DNA from: Cytophagales bacterium
GTDB lineage: Bacteria; Bacteroidota; Bacteroidia; Cytophagales; Microscillaceae
Direction: 5' to 3'
DNA: 43,066 nt
Assembly: GCA_013298075.1 (NCBI GenBank)
Contig: JAAFJG010000041.1
Span: forward strand, 1 to 43,066
The notes below the pieces were generated by a model that saw nothing but the letters and a program-made list of their open reading frames with translations, searched no databases and was not told where the DNA came from. This document shows positions 9,080 through 17,533 of this stretch, one piece after another. Numbering within the stretch: position 1 is the first letter of the stretch; each line of letters begins with the position of its first letter. Made by a program: the position numbers and the translations under genes.

Positions 9080-9122
9080 TATATTACACACTCAATCACT
9101 TCTTGAGTCTCATAAAAAAACT

Positions 9123-11252
9123 ATGAAAAAAATAAAAATTATCTTTGTATTTCTTCTTTGTATTGCTCATCAATTTATCGATGCACAAGTGAATAATGAT
9201 TGCGTTAAAATAGCAGAAACGAATCGATTGGTGTGTGGTGTGGCTACTTTTTCGGATAATAGCAATGGGGTAGGAGCAAATGATTTTGGTAATGGTGCCA
9301 ATGGCAGAGGTTGTTTGAATGATGGCGAAAGACAATCTGCTTGGTACGCATTCAAAATTGCGACTGCTGGAACATTAACATTTACAATTAATCCTAATGA
9401 CTTGTCAAACGACTATGATTTTGCTGTTTGGGGTCCCTTCACAAATGATATTGCTGCAAGTTGTGCTAGTTTGGGACAGCCAATTAGATGTAATTTTTCA
9501 GGTGCTACAGGTAGAACAGGACTAAGTTTGAATGCAAATAATAATTCTGAAAATTCTAACGGAAATATATTTTCAAAATTTATGGACGTACAAGTAGGGC
9601 AAGTCTATATTTTAATGATTGATAATTATAGTCAATCTAATAGTGGTTTTTCATTGATTTGGAATAATGTTACTTCTAATGGCGTGAGTGGAGGTGCTGG
9701 AACATCCACTTTAGCGGTTAGTACGTCCAGCTTTTCTCAACCAATTATTGCCTGTAATAAAGTTACTTTTAGCAATCAATCTGCTACTTGTGATGGAACA
9801 CTTACGTATCAATGGGATTTTGGAGATGGCTCACCGATTGTTACAGATAGAAATCCCACTCGTTTTTATACAGCCTCTGGAACTTATACCGTTACATTAA
9901 CTTCAAAAATAGTTTCGACTACCGCCAATAATGGTAAAACTGAAACTTTTACACGTATAATTACCATTTTAGGAACGCCACCAACGGCTTCTATTATAGA
10001 TTTACCTGATAAAATTTGTGGAGGCGTTACGCCAATTCCACTTAAAGCCATTGGTACGCCTGCGGGTGGAGGAGTTGCATTTACTATTTTTCCAAATAGC
10101 AATCAAGCGGGACAAATTGCTAATGCGACCACTTTTAATCCAGCTAATTTGGGAGCAGGTACGCATAGAGTTCAACTTACTTATACTTCGCCTACTGATG
10201 CAAATTGTGTTTTTCAAACTTTTAAAAATGTAATTGTTCAGCCTGCTACGCCTTTGACGTTGAGTAATATCAATGATAAATATTGCATAGATGCACTTTC
10301 TACAACGATTACGGCTACGCCAATCGGTGGACAATTTAAGATTACAAACGCCAGCGCAACTATTTTTAATACCAATATTTTTAATCCTGCAAGTTTGGGA
10401 GCAGGCACGTACATTGTCAGTTATACGTTTATTGATGCGAATACTTGTGAAAATATTATCACAAAAAATGTAAAAGTAAATCCATTGCCTATACTTACCA
10501 ATCAATTAAAACCAAGTTATTGCGTTACCATATTGCCTTTTACGATTGTGGCTTTGCCTGTGGTAAGTATTTTTACTATCAATGGAAATCCAATTACTCA
10601 ATTTAATCCTGCTGCTTTGGGCGTGGGAAATTTTACGGTCGTACAAACAGGCACAGATGAAAATGGTTGTGTTAATACAAAAACTCAAATGGTGCAAATT
10701 GTTCCTCAAACTATTTATTCAGAAGAAACTTTTGATTTGAAAATTTGTCCTGCGAATGGCATTGGAGAGCAAATAGAAATTTTAAGTTTGGCAGAAGAAC
10801 AAGCCATTTTAGCACAAGGAAAACAACTCGTTTATCAATGGTCAAATGGAAGTACAGGACGAACTTATCAAGTCAGAAGTTTGAATGATAATGGTATTTT
10901 AATAGGTTTGGCAATAGACCAATCGGATTGTCCGACACGCAAAACAACTTTTAATTTAGACGTAAATTGTACGCCTGAATTGTATGTTCCGACTGCATTT
11001 AGTCCAAATGGTGATAATTTGAACGATTTATTAGAAATTTTTGGAAAAGAATTTATCAATTTAGAGTTTAAAGTGTTTAATCGTTGGGGAGAAATTATTT
11101 TTGTGGCTTATAACGAAAAAGAATCTTGGAACGGAAAAAGATACGGATTAAACGCACCCGATGGCATATATGCGTGGACAGCGATTTATGAAAATATATT
11201 ATACAAAGGTAAAAAAATCATACAAAAAGGTTTTACAACTTTGGTAAGATAA
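9123..11252 (+). CDS. Secreted PKD-domain protein with gliding-motility C-terminal (CHU_C, T9SS type B) domain
   Basis: I place the start at the ATG at 9123. The open frame reaches back to 8877, but that part overlaps the upstream gene, and 9123 gives a clean signal peptide (MKKIKIIFVFLLCIAHQFIDAQ). The mature protein of about 690 residues begins with a beta-rich domain (LNDGERQSAWYAFKIATAGTLTFTIN pattern). A PKD domain follows with WDFGDGSP. Then come three or four Ig-like repeats each containing FNPA(S/A)LGxG. The C-terminal about 90 residues match the CHU_C/TIGR04131 domain: VPTAFSPNGDNLNDLLEIFG, FNRWGEIIF, WNGKRYG, DGIYAW. That domain directs export by the type IX secretion system and surface attachment. 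Probable adhesin or gliding-related surface protein. Confidence 0.93.
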   Translation: MKKIKIIFVFLLCIAHQFIDAQVNNDCVKIAETNRLVCGVATFSDNSNGVGANDFGNGANGRGCLNDGERQSAWYAFKIATAGTLTFTINPNDLSNDYDFAVWGPFTNDIAASCASLGQPIRCNFSGATGRTGLSLNANNNSENSNGNIFSKFMDVQVGQVYILMIDNYSQSNSGFSLIWNNVTSNGVSGGAGTSTLAVSTSSFSQPIIACNKVTFSNQSATCDGTLTYQWDFGDGSPIVTDRNPTRFYTASGTYTVTLTSKIVSTTANNGKTETFTRIITILGTPPTASIIDLPDKICGGVTPIPLKAIGTPAGGGVAFTIFPNSNQAGQIANATTFNPANLGAGTHRVQLTYTSPTDANCVFQTFKNVIVQPATPLTLSNINDKYCIDALSTTITATPIGGQFKITNASATIFNTNIFNPASLGAGTYIVSYTFIDANTCENIITKNVKVNPLPILTNQLKPSYCVTILPFTIVALPVVSIFTINGNPITQFNPAALGVGNFTVVQTGTDENGCVNTKTQMVQIVPQTIYSEETFDLKICPANGIGEQIEILSLAEEQAILAQGKQLVYQWSNGSTGRTYQVRSLNDNGILIGLAIDQSDCPTRKTTFNLDVNCTPELYVPTAFSPNGDNLNDLLEIFGKEFINLEFKVFNRWGEIIFVAYNEKESWNGKRYGLNAPDGIYAWTAIYENILYKGKKIIQKGFTTLVR

Positions 11253-11292
11253 ATTTAAAATATTTTTTTTTAGTATTTTTTTTAGGACTTTT

Positions 11293-11331
11293 TTTGAGCA
11301 ATGAAACAATTCATTTTGTATCATTGCTCAA
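11293..11331 (+). repeat. Inverted repeat between the CHU_C and kinase genes
   Basis: TTTTGAGCAATGA (from 11293) and TCATTGCTCAAAA (to about 11331) are exact reverse complements around a 15-16-nt AT-rich loop. No T-run follows on either strand. It may act as a weak terminator or mRNA end structure for the upstream CHU_C gene. Confidence 0.45.
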
Positions 11332-11335
11332 AATA

Positions 11336-11367
11336 TTTGAAAATATCAATATAAAATTTTAACTTTG
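11336..11367 (+). promoter_or_regulatory. Bacteroidota-type promoter of the Ser/Thr kinase gene
   Basis: TTTG at 11336-11339, a 20-nt spacer and TAACTTTG at 11360-11367 form a full match to TTTG-N19/21-TAnnTTTG. The predicted transcription start (about 11374) precedes the ATG at 11407. This argues against the in-frame TTG at 11365 as the start, because that TTG is part of the -7 box. Confidence 0.75.
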
Positions 11368-11406
11368 CAAAAAAAATCAATACAAAAAATCAACAAAAAA
11401 ATAAAA

Positions 11407-12918
11407 ATGATAGGCGAACAAATAGCAAATTATAAATTGATTGCAAAGTTAGGCGAAGGCGGAATGGGAACGGTCTATGTAGGTTCTCATATTCAATTAG
11501 GACGCAAAGCAGCCATTAAAGTATTGCACCCAAATTTAGTTAATAATCCACAAATTAGAGAAAGATTTAAGAATGAAGCTGCAACTTTAGCCAATATCAG
11601 ACACCAAAATATTGTAGGTTTGTATGATTATTTGGAAACAACCAAAGGGCTTTTTTTGATTATGGAATATGTGCAAGGAAAATCATTAGATGAATTTATA
11701 GCACAAGTTTCGGGTCCGATAGAAGAAGACGTGGCTATTCATTTGATGTGTCAAATTTTAGATGGATTTGATTATGCACACAAACAAGGCATTGTTCATC
11801 GAGACATAAAACCTTCCAATTTATTGATTACGCCTGAAGGAGAAGCGAAAATTTTAGATTTTGGGATTGCAAAAATTTTAGATAATAGCCGAAAAAGTCT
11901 TACGCAAGATGGCTCACGTATGGGAACGGTCTTGTATATGAGTCCTGAGCAGGTGCGTGGAGTGGCGATTGATACTCGAAGCGATATTTATTCTTTGGGC
12001 GTTACTCTTTTTCAAATGGTAACAGGTAGGTGTCCTTATGACGAAAATAATGCGACTGAATATGCCGTTTATCAAGAAATTGTGAATGTTCCTTTGCCAA
12101 GAGCAAATACAATTTATCCAAATATTTCTGCTAAAATGCAACAAATTATCGATATTGCGACTGCCAAAAATCCAAACGAAAGATTTCAAAATTGTGCAGA
12201 ATTTAAAGCGGCTTTATTGGGACAGACGCAGGTAAAACAAACAAATCCAACTTTTATTCAAAATAATGTAGGCGGAAGACCTATGCCAAAACCTGAAAAA
12301 TTAGCTACCACTGCTCCCACAGGCAATGTGGTTTCTTATCGTGATGATACAAATGTTGAAGAAGAAAATCAAAGTCATAAAAGTACAAATTATCGTTTGT
12401 TATGGGGACGAGTAAATTATTGGTTTTCGATTCTTTTGTTGTTTAGTTTGATAGGGGCAACGATTTATGTGTTATTATTTAATCCATTTCAAATCGAAAT
12501 ATTAGATAAAATTGCTATTTTTGCTCCTTCCAAACCACAAAATAGAGAGGCAGCTATCAAAGAAAAATTAAAATCATTTTTTAATGCGATCGAAAGTCAT
12601 AATTTTGAAAATATCAAAGATTTTTATGCTGAAAATATCGAGGAATATTTTGATTTTGAAAAAAAAAATTTAAAACCTATTCCTGATATAAAATCCTCTG
12701 CTGAGGCGTATTGGAGAACTTATGCCATAGCCGAAAAACATGAAATTGATTGGAAAAGTTTTTCGTATCAAGTAGATGAAAATAATAATCACATCATAGA
12801 AATTACGTTTGATTATAAATTTCAAAACAAAGCAAAAAAATGGAATAATATCAATAAAGTAAGAAATAAAATCAAATTTAACAAAAATTTGCAAATTTTT
12901 TCTATTGCCAAAGCGTAA
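11407..12918 (+). CDS. Active membrane Ser/Thr protein kinase (Hanks type) with C-terminal extracytoplasmic domain
   Basis: A 503-residue protein starting at MIGEQIANYK; the upstream TTG at 11365 is rejected because it lies in the promoter. All catalytic motifs are present: GEGGMG (16-21), Lys38, HRDIKPSN (131-138, catalytic D133), DFG (151-153) and MSPEQ (178-182). A Gln/Pro/Thr-rich linker leads to one membrane helix at about 339-361. The outer about 140 residues (KEKLKSFFNAIESHNFENIKDFY...) look like an NTF2/SnoaL-type fold, which is my inference. It is paralogous to the pseudokinase at 654, including the segment AKNPNERFQN. Substrates are unknown; the SpoIIE-type phosphatase at 2240 is a candidate opposing enzyme. 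Confidence 0.95.
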   Translation: MIGEQIANYKLIAKLGEGGMGTVYVGSHIQLGRKAAIKVLHPNLVNNPQIRERFKNEAATLANIRHQNIVGLYDYLETTKGLFLIMEYVQGKSLDEFIAQVSGPIEEDVAIHLMCQILDGFDYAHKQGIVHRDIKPSNLLITPEGEAKILDFGIAKILDNSRKSLTQDGSRMGTVLYMSPEQVRGVAIDTRSDIYSLGVTLFQMVTGRCPYDENNATEYAVYQEIVNVPLPRANTIYPNISAKMQQIIDIATAKNPNERFQNCAEFKAALLGQTQVKQTNPTFIQNNVGGRPMPKPEKLATTAPTGNVVSYRDDTNVEEENQSHKSTNYRLLWGRVNYWFSILLLFSLIGATIYVLLFNPFQIEILDKIAIFAPSKPQNREAAIKEKLKSFFNAIESHNFENIKDFYAENIEEYFDFEKKNLKPIPDIKSSAEAYWRTYAIAEKHEIDWKSFSYQVDENNNHIIEITFDYKFQNKAKKWNNINKVRNKIKFNKNLQIFSIAKA

Positions 12919-13220
12919 GATTTTGTAAAGAAAACGGATTTAGATAAATTAACACCGATTTTATCTCTCTAAACTATCATTGAAAAAATAATAGATTAGA
13001 GTATTTATTGCGTTAGTGTTTAGGTGTTCAATTTTTAGAATACAAATGATACAGACTGAACAGATAAAACACACATATTTTAAATCAAAATTTTTAGTAG
13101 AGTAGACAATAAATACGCTCTCCTCAACAATACCTGTGAAGAATCTCCCAATAAAAAGATATGTTTAAAATTTTATGTAATTGGTAATAATAATTTATTT
13201 TATGTAAATTTATGACTTTT
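12919..13220 (+). other. Intergenic stretch with no recognised gene
   Basis: About 300 nt of AT-rich DNA between the kinase stop and the nuoD promoter. All frames are interrupted. I see no tRNA, terminator with T-run, or repeat shared with the rest of the window. Confidence 0.5.
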
Positions 13221-13251
13221 TTTGTTATTTCAAAAAAATAACCTAAATTTG
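13221..13251 (+). promoter_or_regulatory. Bacteroidota-type promoter upstream of nuoD
   Basis: TTTG at 13221-13224, a 19-nt spacer, TAAATTTG at 13244-13251: a complete match to the Bacteroidota consensus. It implies a leader of about 250 nt before the nuoD ATG at 13507. I found no ORF or clear riboswitch in that leader. Confidence 0.65.
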
Positions 13252-13506
13252 TATAGCCTTAAAAATAAATTAAAACAACTTTTATTTATCAGTCCAAATA
13301 TCAGTAAGAGCCTTTGATAAAAAATACTAAAAATTCGAAAAAAAAGAAAAAATCAGCTTTAATTTGCTAAATCCATGTTATCTGTGTGCTAAAATACTTT
13401 TCATTTAAAAAAACTCAATTATTACTATTGTTGAAACTTTAAATATTACTGAAAAAAAGTAATTGATATTATCAACCAAAAAGAAAAGAAATAAAATCAA
13501 CCAAAA

Positions 13507-14751
13507 ATGAATCTACCCAACGAAGAAAAACAAATCAAAAAAGGAATTCAATATCAATATTCTCCTGAGCATTTATCCAATTCATCCCCCAATCAATATA
13601 AATTAGAGGATTTAAAAACCCGAGAAATGGTTATCAATCTCGGTCCGCAACACCCATCTACGCATGGAGTTTTGAGATTAGAAGTGGTTACAGATGGCGA
13701 GATTGTGGTTGATGTGGTGCCGCATTTGGGTTATTTACATAGATGTTTCGAAAAACATACAGAATCATTGCCTTACAATCAAATTATTCCTTACGTGGAT
13801 AGAATGGATTATGTGGCTTCGATGAACTCCGAACACGCCTACGTAATGGGCGTGGAAAAAATGTTAGGAATAGCAGGAACATTGCCCAAAAGAATCGAAT
13901 ATATTAGAGTTTTGGTAGCAGAAATGAACCGAATCGCTTCCCATTTTATTGCGTTAGGAACGTATGGTGTGGATATTGGTGCTACTACGCCTTTTTTATG
14001 GGTGATGCGTGATAGAGAACATATCTTGCGTTTGTTGGAGTGGATTTCGGGAGCAAGAATGTTGTATAATTATATTTGGGTAGGTGGTTTGTTTTATGAT
14101 TTACCTGTCGGATTTGAGGAAAAATGTTTGGAATTTATCAATTATTTACCTGCAAAAATCAAAGAAACACAAGAATTATTGATAGAAAATAAAATTTTTA
14201 TTGAAAGAACAGCCAACGTAGGAGTTTTACCTTTAGATTTAGCGATTAATTATGCCGTTTCAGGTCCGATTTTAAGAGCATCAGGTTTGAGATATGATTT
14301 AAGAAAAGTAGATAAATATTCTGTATATCCCGAAATAGATTTTGAAATTCCTATCGGAAAAGGAGAAATGGGCGAAGTAGGCGACTGTTGGGATAGAACT
14401 TGGGTAAGATTATTGGAATGTTATGAAAGCGTAAAAATCATCAAACAATGCCTCAAAAAATTGCTCAAAGAACATAAAAGAACCACCGATTTTAATCCAC
14501 AAGCTTTCGTTCCAAAAAAAATCAGACCTCCAAAAATGGATTTATATGTGCGTGCAGAAAATCCAAAAGGAGAATTAGGTTTCTTTTTTAGAACCGATGG
14601 CAAAAGCGATATTCCTTTTAGATGCAAAGCGAGAGGTTGTAGTTTTTCAAATTTGTCTATTTTACCCGAATTAAGCAAAGGCGTGATGATAGCAGATTTG
14701 ATAGCCATTATTGGCTCTTTAGATTTTGTGATGGGCGAAGTAGATAGGTAA
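13507..14751 (+). CDS. nuoD: NADH-quinone oxidoreductase subunit D (49-kDa subunit of complex I)
   Basis: A 414-residue protein of the NuoD/49-kDa family, a peripheral-arm subunit that helps form the quinone-binding site at the cytoplasmic face of the membrane. Signature segments are INLGPQHPSTHGVLRLE (near residue 44), PHLGYLHRCFEKHTE, YVDRMDYVASMNSEHAYVMGVEK and the C-terminal LPELSKGVMIADLIAIIGSLDFVMGEVDR. A 40-residue N-terminal extension precedes the core. The length is normal and no key part is missing. No other nuo gene is adjacent: the upstream gene is a kinase and the downstream gene, 26 nt away, is a glycosyltransferase. The complex I genes must be scattered in this genome, or this is an extra copy. 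Confidence 0.96.
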   Translation: MNLPNEEKQIKKGIQYQYSPEHLSNSSPNQYKLEDLKTREMVINLGPQHPSTHGVLRLEVVTDGEIVVDVVPHLGYLHRCFEKHTESLPYNQIIPYVDRMDYVASMNSEHAYVMGVEKMLGIAGTLPKRIEYIRVLVAEMNRIASHFIALGTYGVDIGATTPFLWVMRDREHILRLLEWISGARMLYNYIWVGGLFYDLPVGFEEKCLEFINYLPAKIKETQELLIENKIFIERTANVGVLPLDLAINYAVSGPILRASGLRYDLRKVDKYSVYPEIDFEIPIGKGEMGEVGDCWDRTWVRLLECYESVKIIKQCLKKLLKEHKRTTDFNPQAFVPKKIRPPKMDLYVRAENPKGELGFFFRTDGKSDIPFRCKARGCSFSNLSILPELSKGVMIADLIAIIGSLDFVMGEVDR

Positions 14752-14777
14752 TTTTTTATATTTAATGCGTTCAAAAA

Positions 14778-15791
14778 ATGGAAATTCCTTTAGTTACAAT
14801 CATTTGTATTTGTTATCAACACGAAAAATTTATTAAAAAAGCGTTAGAAAGCGTATTTTTACAAACATATCCACGCCTTCAAATTTTGATTACTGATGAT
14901 AATAGTCAAGATAATTCGGTTAAAATTATCGATAAATTTATCCAAGAAAAAAAATTATACACAGAGATTTTAGATACAAACTTTGAAAGAGAAATTTCTT
15001 TTTTTTCTTTTGAGAAAGAAAGAATTGGGAACTGCAAACGTTTTAATTTATTATTAGCAAAAGCAAAAGGAAAATATATCATTGATTTTGCGACTGATGA
15101 TGTTTTTTTACCCGAAAAAATCAAAGAACAAGTCGAATTTTTTGAAAAACAGCCCGAAAAAGTGGGCGTAGTTTTCACAAATTGTGTCAATATCAATGAA
15201 CAAGGAGATATTTTAAGTTATCATTTTAAGATTGATAACAATCAAAAAACGACAGAACTTATTCCAGAAGGAGATATTTTTTCGGCAATATTAAGAAAAT
15301 ATTTTATTTCTACGCCCACGATGATGATGCGTAAAAGCGTATTAGATTTTTTGGAAGGATATGACGAAAATTTGAGTTATGAAGATTTTGATTTTTGGGT
15401 AAGGTCTTCTCAAATATGTGATTATAAATATTTAGATGTGGTTTCAACACTCAAAAGAGACGTTAAAAGTTCACATTCAAAACAATTTTATCAATTAAAT
15501 CAAAATCAACATTTAATTTCCACTTTGAAAGTATGCGAAAAAGCATCTCAATTTATCCAAAAAAAATCTGAAGTATTTGGGCTAAAAAATTGTTTATTAT
15601 ATCACCAAAAACAATGTTTTTTTACGCATAATTTTGATTTATTTTTTGAATACGAAAAACTTTTAGAACGATTATATGGACAATCTAAAAGTATCAAAAG
15701 AAAAATATTTATCTATTTAGCGAAAAATAAAATCAAACTATTTCAATTTTATAAATTGTATATTTTTTGGAGATTTAAAAAGAAAATTTAG
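14778..15791 (+). CDS. Family 2 glycosyltransferase
   Basis: A 337-residue GT-A fold transferase. The N-terminus VTIICICYQHEKFIKKALESVFLQTYP and the nucleotide-binding LITDDNSQDNS are typical of GT2. The DxD-equivalent is in FATDDVFLPEKI (about residues 99-110). The acceptor-side segment STPTMMMRKSVLDFLEGYDENLSYEDFDFW is family-typical too. No membrane helix is apparent. Probable role: transfer of a sugar to a cell-surface polysaccharide or glycoprotein. It follows nuoD by 26 nt and may be cotranscribed with it, though the functions are unrelated. The last 78 bp of the gene, including the stop region, are duplicated exactly at 17371-17448. Confidence 0.93.
   Translation: MEIPLVTIICICYQHEKFIKKALESVFLQTYPRLQILITDDNSQDNSVKIIDKFIQEKKLYTEILDTNFEREISFFSFEKERIGNCKRFNLLLAKAKGKYIIDFATDDVFLPEKIKEQVEFFEKQPEKVGVVFTNCVNINEQGDILSYHFKIDNNQKTTELIPEGDIFSAILRKYFISTPTMMMRKSVLDFLEGYDENLSYEDFDFWVRSSQICDYKYLDVVSTLKRDVKSSHSKQFYQLNQNQHLISTLKVCEKASQFIQKKSEVFGLKNCLLYHQKQCFFTHNFDLFFEYEKLLERLYGQSKSIKRKIFIYLAKNKIKLFQFYKLYIFWRFKKKI
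15714..15791 (+). repeat. 78-bp perfect direct repeat, copy 1 (3' end of the glycosyltransferase gene)
   Basis: The sequence from TATTTAGCGA to AAAATTTAG is identical base for base with 17371-17448. This copy is the 3' end of the glycosyltransferase coding region. The two copies bracket 1579 bp containing a promoter, a MITE and the barrel-protein gene. Confidence 0.97.
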
Positions 15792-16167
15792 TTTCTTTTT
15801 CTTAATTTCATAAAAAATAACTAAAAATCTGAAAACTTCGAAAATCTCTAATTTATGGCTTAAATACACTTTAAACGCAATATTTATAATAAATTATAAC
15901 GCTTAAAAAAGTTTAAATCGATTATAAAAACAGATTTTAGTGCTTTTTTATCTATTTTATGATAAATTACTTTTAATTTGAATATAAAAGACTAATTTAT
16001 ATTTTTACTATAAATAATAAAAACAATATTTTATTTTAAATTTAATAAATAAACAATATTTTATACTGATAATTTATAAATATATCAAATATAATTATTT
16101 ACAAAAATATTTCCTAAGTTCTCATAAAAATATATTTTTATTTTATGTGGATAAAAAAGTAAAAAAA
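15792..16167 (+). other. AT-rich intergenic stretch with no recognised gene
   Basis: About 375 nt with frequent stops in all frames and extreme AT content. No RNA gene or repeat found. It lies inside the segment bounded by the 78-bp direct repeats. Confidence 0.5.
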
Positions 16168-16199
16168 TTTGCAATTTATTTTTTAATAGTTTAACTTTG
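16168..16199 (+). promoter_or_regulatory. Bacteroidota-type promoter upstream of MITE copy 1 and the barrel gene
   Basis: TTTG at 16168-16171, a 20-nt spacer, TAACTTTG at 16192-16199: full match to the consensus. The MITE at 16224 begins about 18 nt after the predicted transcription start. The next gene begins only at 16600, so the MITE lies in the presumed 5' leader. Confidence 0.7.
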
Positions 16200-16223
16200 C
16201 AATAAATATATAAAATTATATTA

Positions 16224-16438
16224 CAATATGGGTGACATAGTTGTAAAGGCTATAAAGGCTTAAATTTAGTATAAAAGATTTTTTTGTATTTAAAACATTA
16301 ATTAAAAATAGATACGACAAATTCCCGTAAGTATTTTTTATTCATTTAACCAGATACTAAAATTTAAAAGTATTGAAAAATGCCTTAATCATCTTTAAAT
16401 AGCCTTTTTATTTTAAATTCAAAATGTCACTCATATTG
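16224..16438 (+). mobile_element. 215-bp MITE, copy 1
   Basis: The element starts CAATATGGGTGACAT and ends ATGTCACTCATATTG, forming 15-bp inverted termini with one mismatch. It is flanked by the 6-bp direct repeat ATATTA (16218-16223 and 16439-16444). It has no ORF. A second copy in inverted orientation lies at 18317-18531 and has the same length. I read it as a non-autonomous element moved in trans by a transposase not encoded here; I do not assign an IS family. Confidence 0.9.
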
Positions 16439-16599
16439 ATATTATATTTAATTAAAAAGGCTATATTTTTATTAGTCATATCGGGATAGTATCTTTAATC
16501 TCTTTCCTTCTAATTCTTTGTATATCTAAAAAATATTTTTAATGTACAAAGAATTAGAATTTATCAAAATTATAATGTTTCACTATTAAAAAAATAATT

Positions 16600-17310
16600 A
16601 TGAAAAAAATATTTTTAGTTTTATGTATGACTTTTATTTTCAATATTCAAGCACAAGAAAGGATATTTGAAATAAGCCCTGCAATAGGAATAAATTATGC
16701 TAAAACAACAGGCATGCGTGATGGAAGTAGGATAATTGTTCCTAATTTAGGCGTGAAATTAAGTTATAGAATTACCAATAATTTTTTGGTTTCTATTACT
16801 CCAAGTTTTTCACAAAGAGGAGATAAAGTGATGTTACGTGGTAATTATTTTGCTTTTAATGGTGATTATCAAAGATTAGTATTAAGTTATATTGACTTTC
16901 CAATTACGTTTCAAAGAAATTTTAATTTTAAACGTTTTACACTTTATCCTATTTTAGGTCTGCAATTAGGATATATGACTGCTGCAAAGGCACGTTCATC
17001 AGTCAATCAAACTTCAGTTACTGAAGATTTGTTTCAAACAGCTTCTAATTGGGGAGGAGGAGAAATGACACAATCATTTTATCCATTTGATTTACAAAAA
17101 TTTGATGTAGGTTTATCCATTGGAGTTGGGGTGTCTTATAAAGTTTCAAGTAATGTAAGAATATTTCATGAAGTAAGATATACACATTCTGTTAATAAAT
17201 TTCTGACTGAACTTAATTCTTCTTATTATTTTATGCAAAATAATTTTTTTACGCTTACAAATGGGGTTATATTTGGCGCAGGTAAAAAAAGAACTCTATT
17301 AGGTTTTTAA
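16600..17310 (+). CDS. Outer-membrane beta-barrel protein (PorT-like)
   Basis: A 236-residue exported protein. Residues 1-19 form a signal peptide (MKKIFLVLCMTFIFNIQAQ). The rest alternates short amphipathic beta strands ending in aromatics, with pieces such as GINYAKTTGM, NLGVKLSYRITNNFLVSITPSFSQRGDKV, LYPILGLQLGYM and VGLSIGVGVSYKV. This fits the PF13568 type of small Bacteroidota barrels. A specific function cannot be assigned. It is monocistronic with a strong terminator at 17332. It sits within a 1.6-kb segment bounded by 78-bp direct repeats, and a MITE lies in its leader. Confidence 0.85.
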   Translation: MKKIFLVLCMTFIFNIQAQERIFEISPAIGINYAKTTGMRDGSRIIVPNLGVKLSYRITNNFLVSITPSFSQRGDKVMLRGNYFAFNGDYQRLVLSYIDFPITFQRNFNFKRFTLYPILGLQLGYMTAAKARSSVNQTSVTEDLFQTASNWGGGEMTQSFYPFDLQKFDVGLSIGVGVSYKVSSNVRIFHEVRYTHSVNKFLTELNSSYYFMQNNFFTLTNGVIFGAGKKRTLLGF

Positions 17311-17331
17311 ATATCAAAAAATATTCTAAAT

Positions 17332-17371
17332 AAAAAAATGATTTGTAGTTAACTCTACAAATCATTTTTTT
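17332..17371 (+). terminator. Bidirectional intrinsic terminator after the barrel gene
   Basis: ATGATTTGTAG and CTACAAATCAT pair around TTAACT. The stem is preceded by an A-run and followed by a T-run, so it can terminate on either strand. It is 21 nt after the stop codon at 17310, and repeat copy 2 begins directly at its end. Confidence 0.9.
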
Positions 17372-17448
17372 ATTTAGCGAAAAATAAAATCAAACTATTT
17401 CAATTTTATAAATTGTATATTTTTTGGAGATTTAAAAAGAAAATTTAG
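17371..17448 (+). repeat. 78-bp perfect direct repeat, copy 2
   Basis: Identical to 15714-15791. Here the sequence is not part of a gene: it is a detached copy of the glycosyltransferase 3' end, lying directly before the SDR promoter. This suggests the glycosyltransferase once ended here, next to the SDR gene, and the 1.6-kb segment came in between. Confidence 0.97.
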
Positions 17449-17455
17449 GGAAATA

Positions 17456-17487
17456 TTGAAAAAATATAATTTTTTGTATTACTTTTG
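17456..17487 (+). promoter_or_regulatory. Bacteroidota-type promoter of the SDR gene
   Basis: TTG at 17456-17458, a 21-nt spacer and TACTTTTG at 17480-17487 match the consensus. The predicted transcription start near 17494 is about 40 nt before the ATG at 17534. It lies 8 nt after direct-repeat copy 2. Confidence 0.65.
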
Positions 17488-17533
17488 CCTTATAAGAAAT
17501 CTTCGAATAAAAATTACTAAAAAAATAAAAAAA

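Noticed and set aside
8877-9122. Earlier in-frame start for the CHU_C protein
   Set aside because: It would overlap the DUF4105 gene by 160 nt and place the signal peptide inside the protein. The ATG at 9123 gives a normal exported N-terminus.
10002-10505. 167-codon minus-strand open frame inside the CHU_C gene
   Set aside because: Its translation has no domain and is rich in Ile, Arg, Ser and Asn as expected of an antisense shadow. The plus-strand protein is clearly real.
13252-13506. Riboswitch in the long nuoD leader
   Set aside because: I saw no conserved aptamer sequence or terminator/antiterminator pair; only AT-rich sequence.
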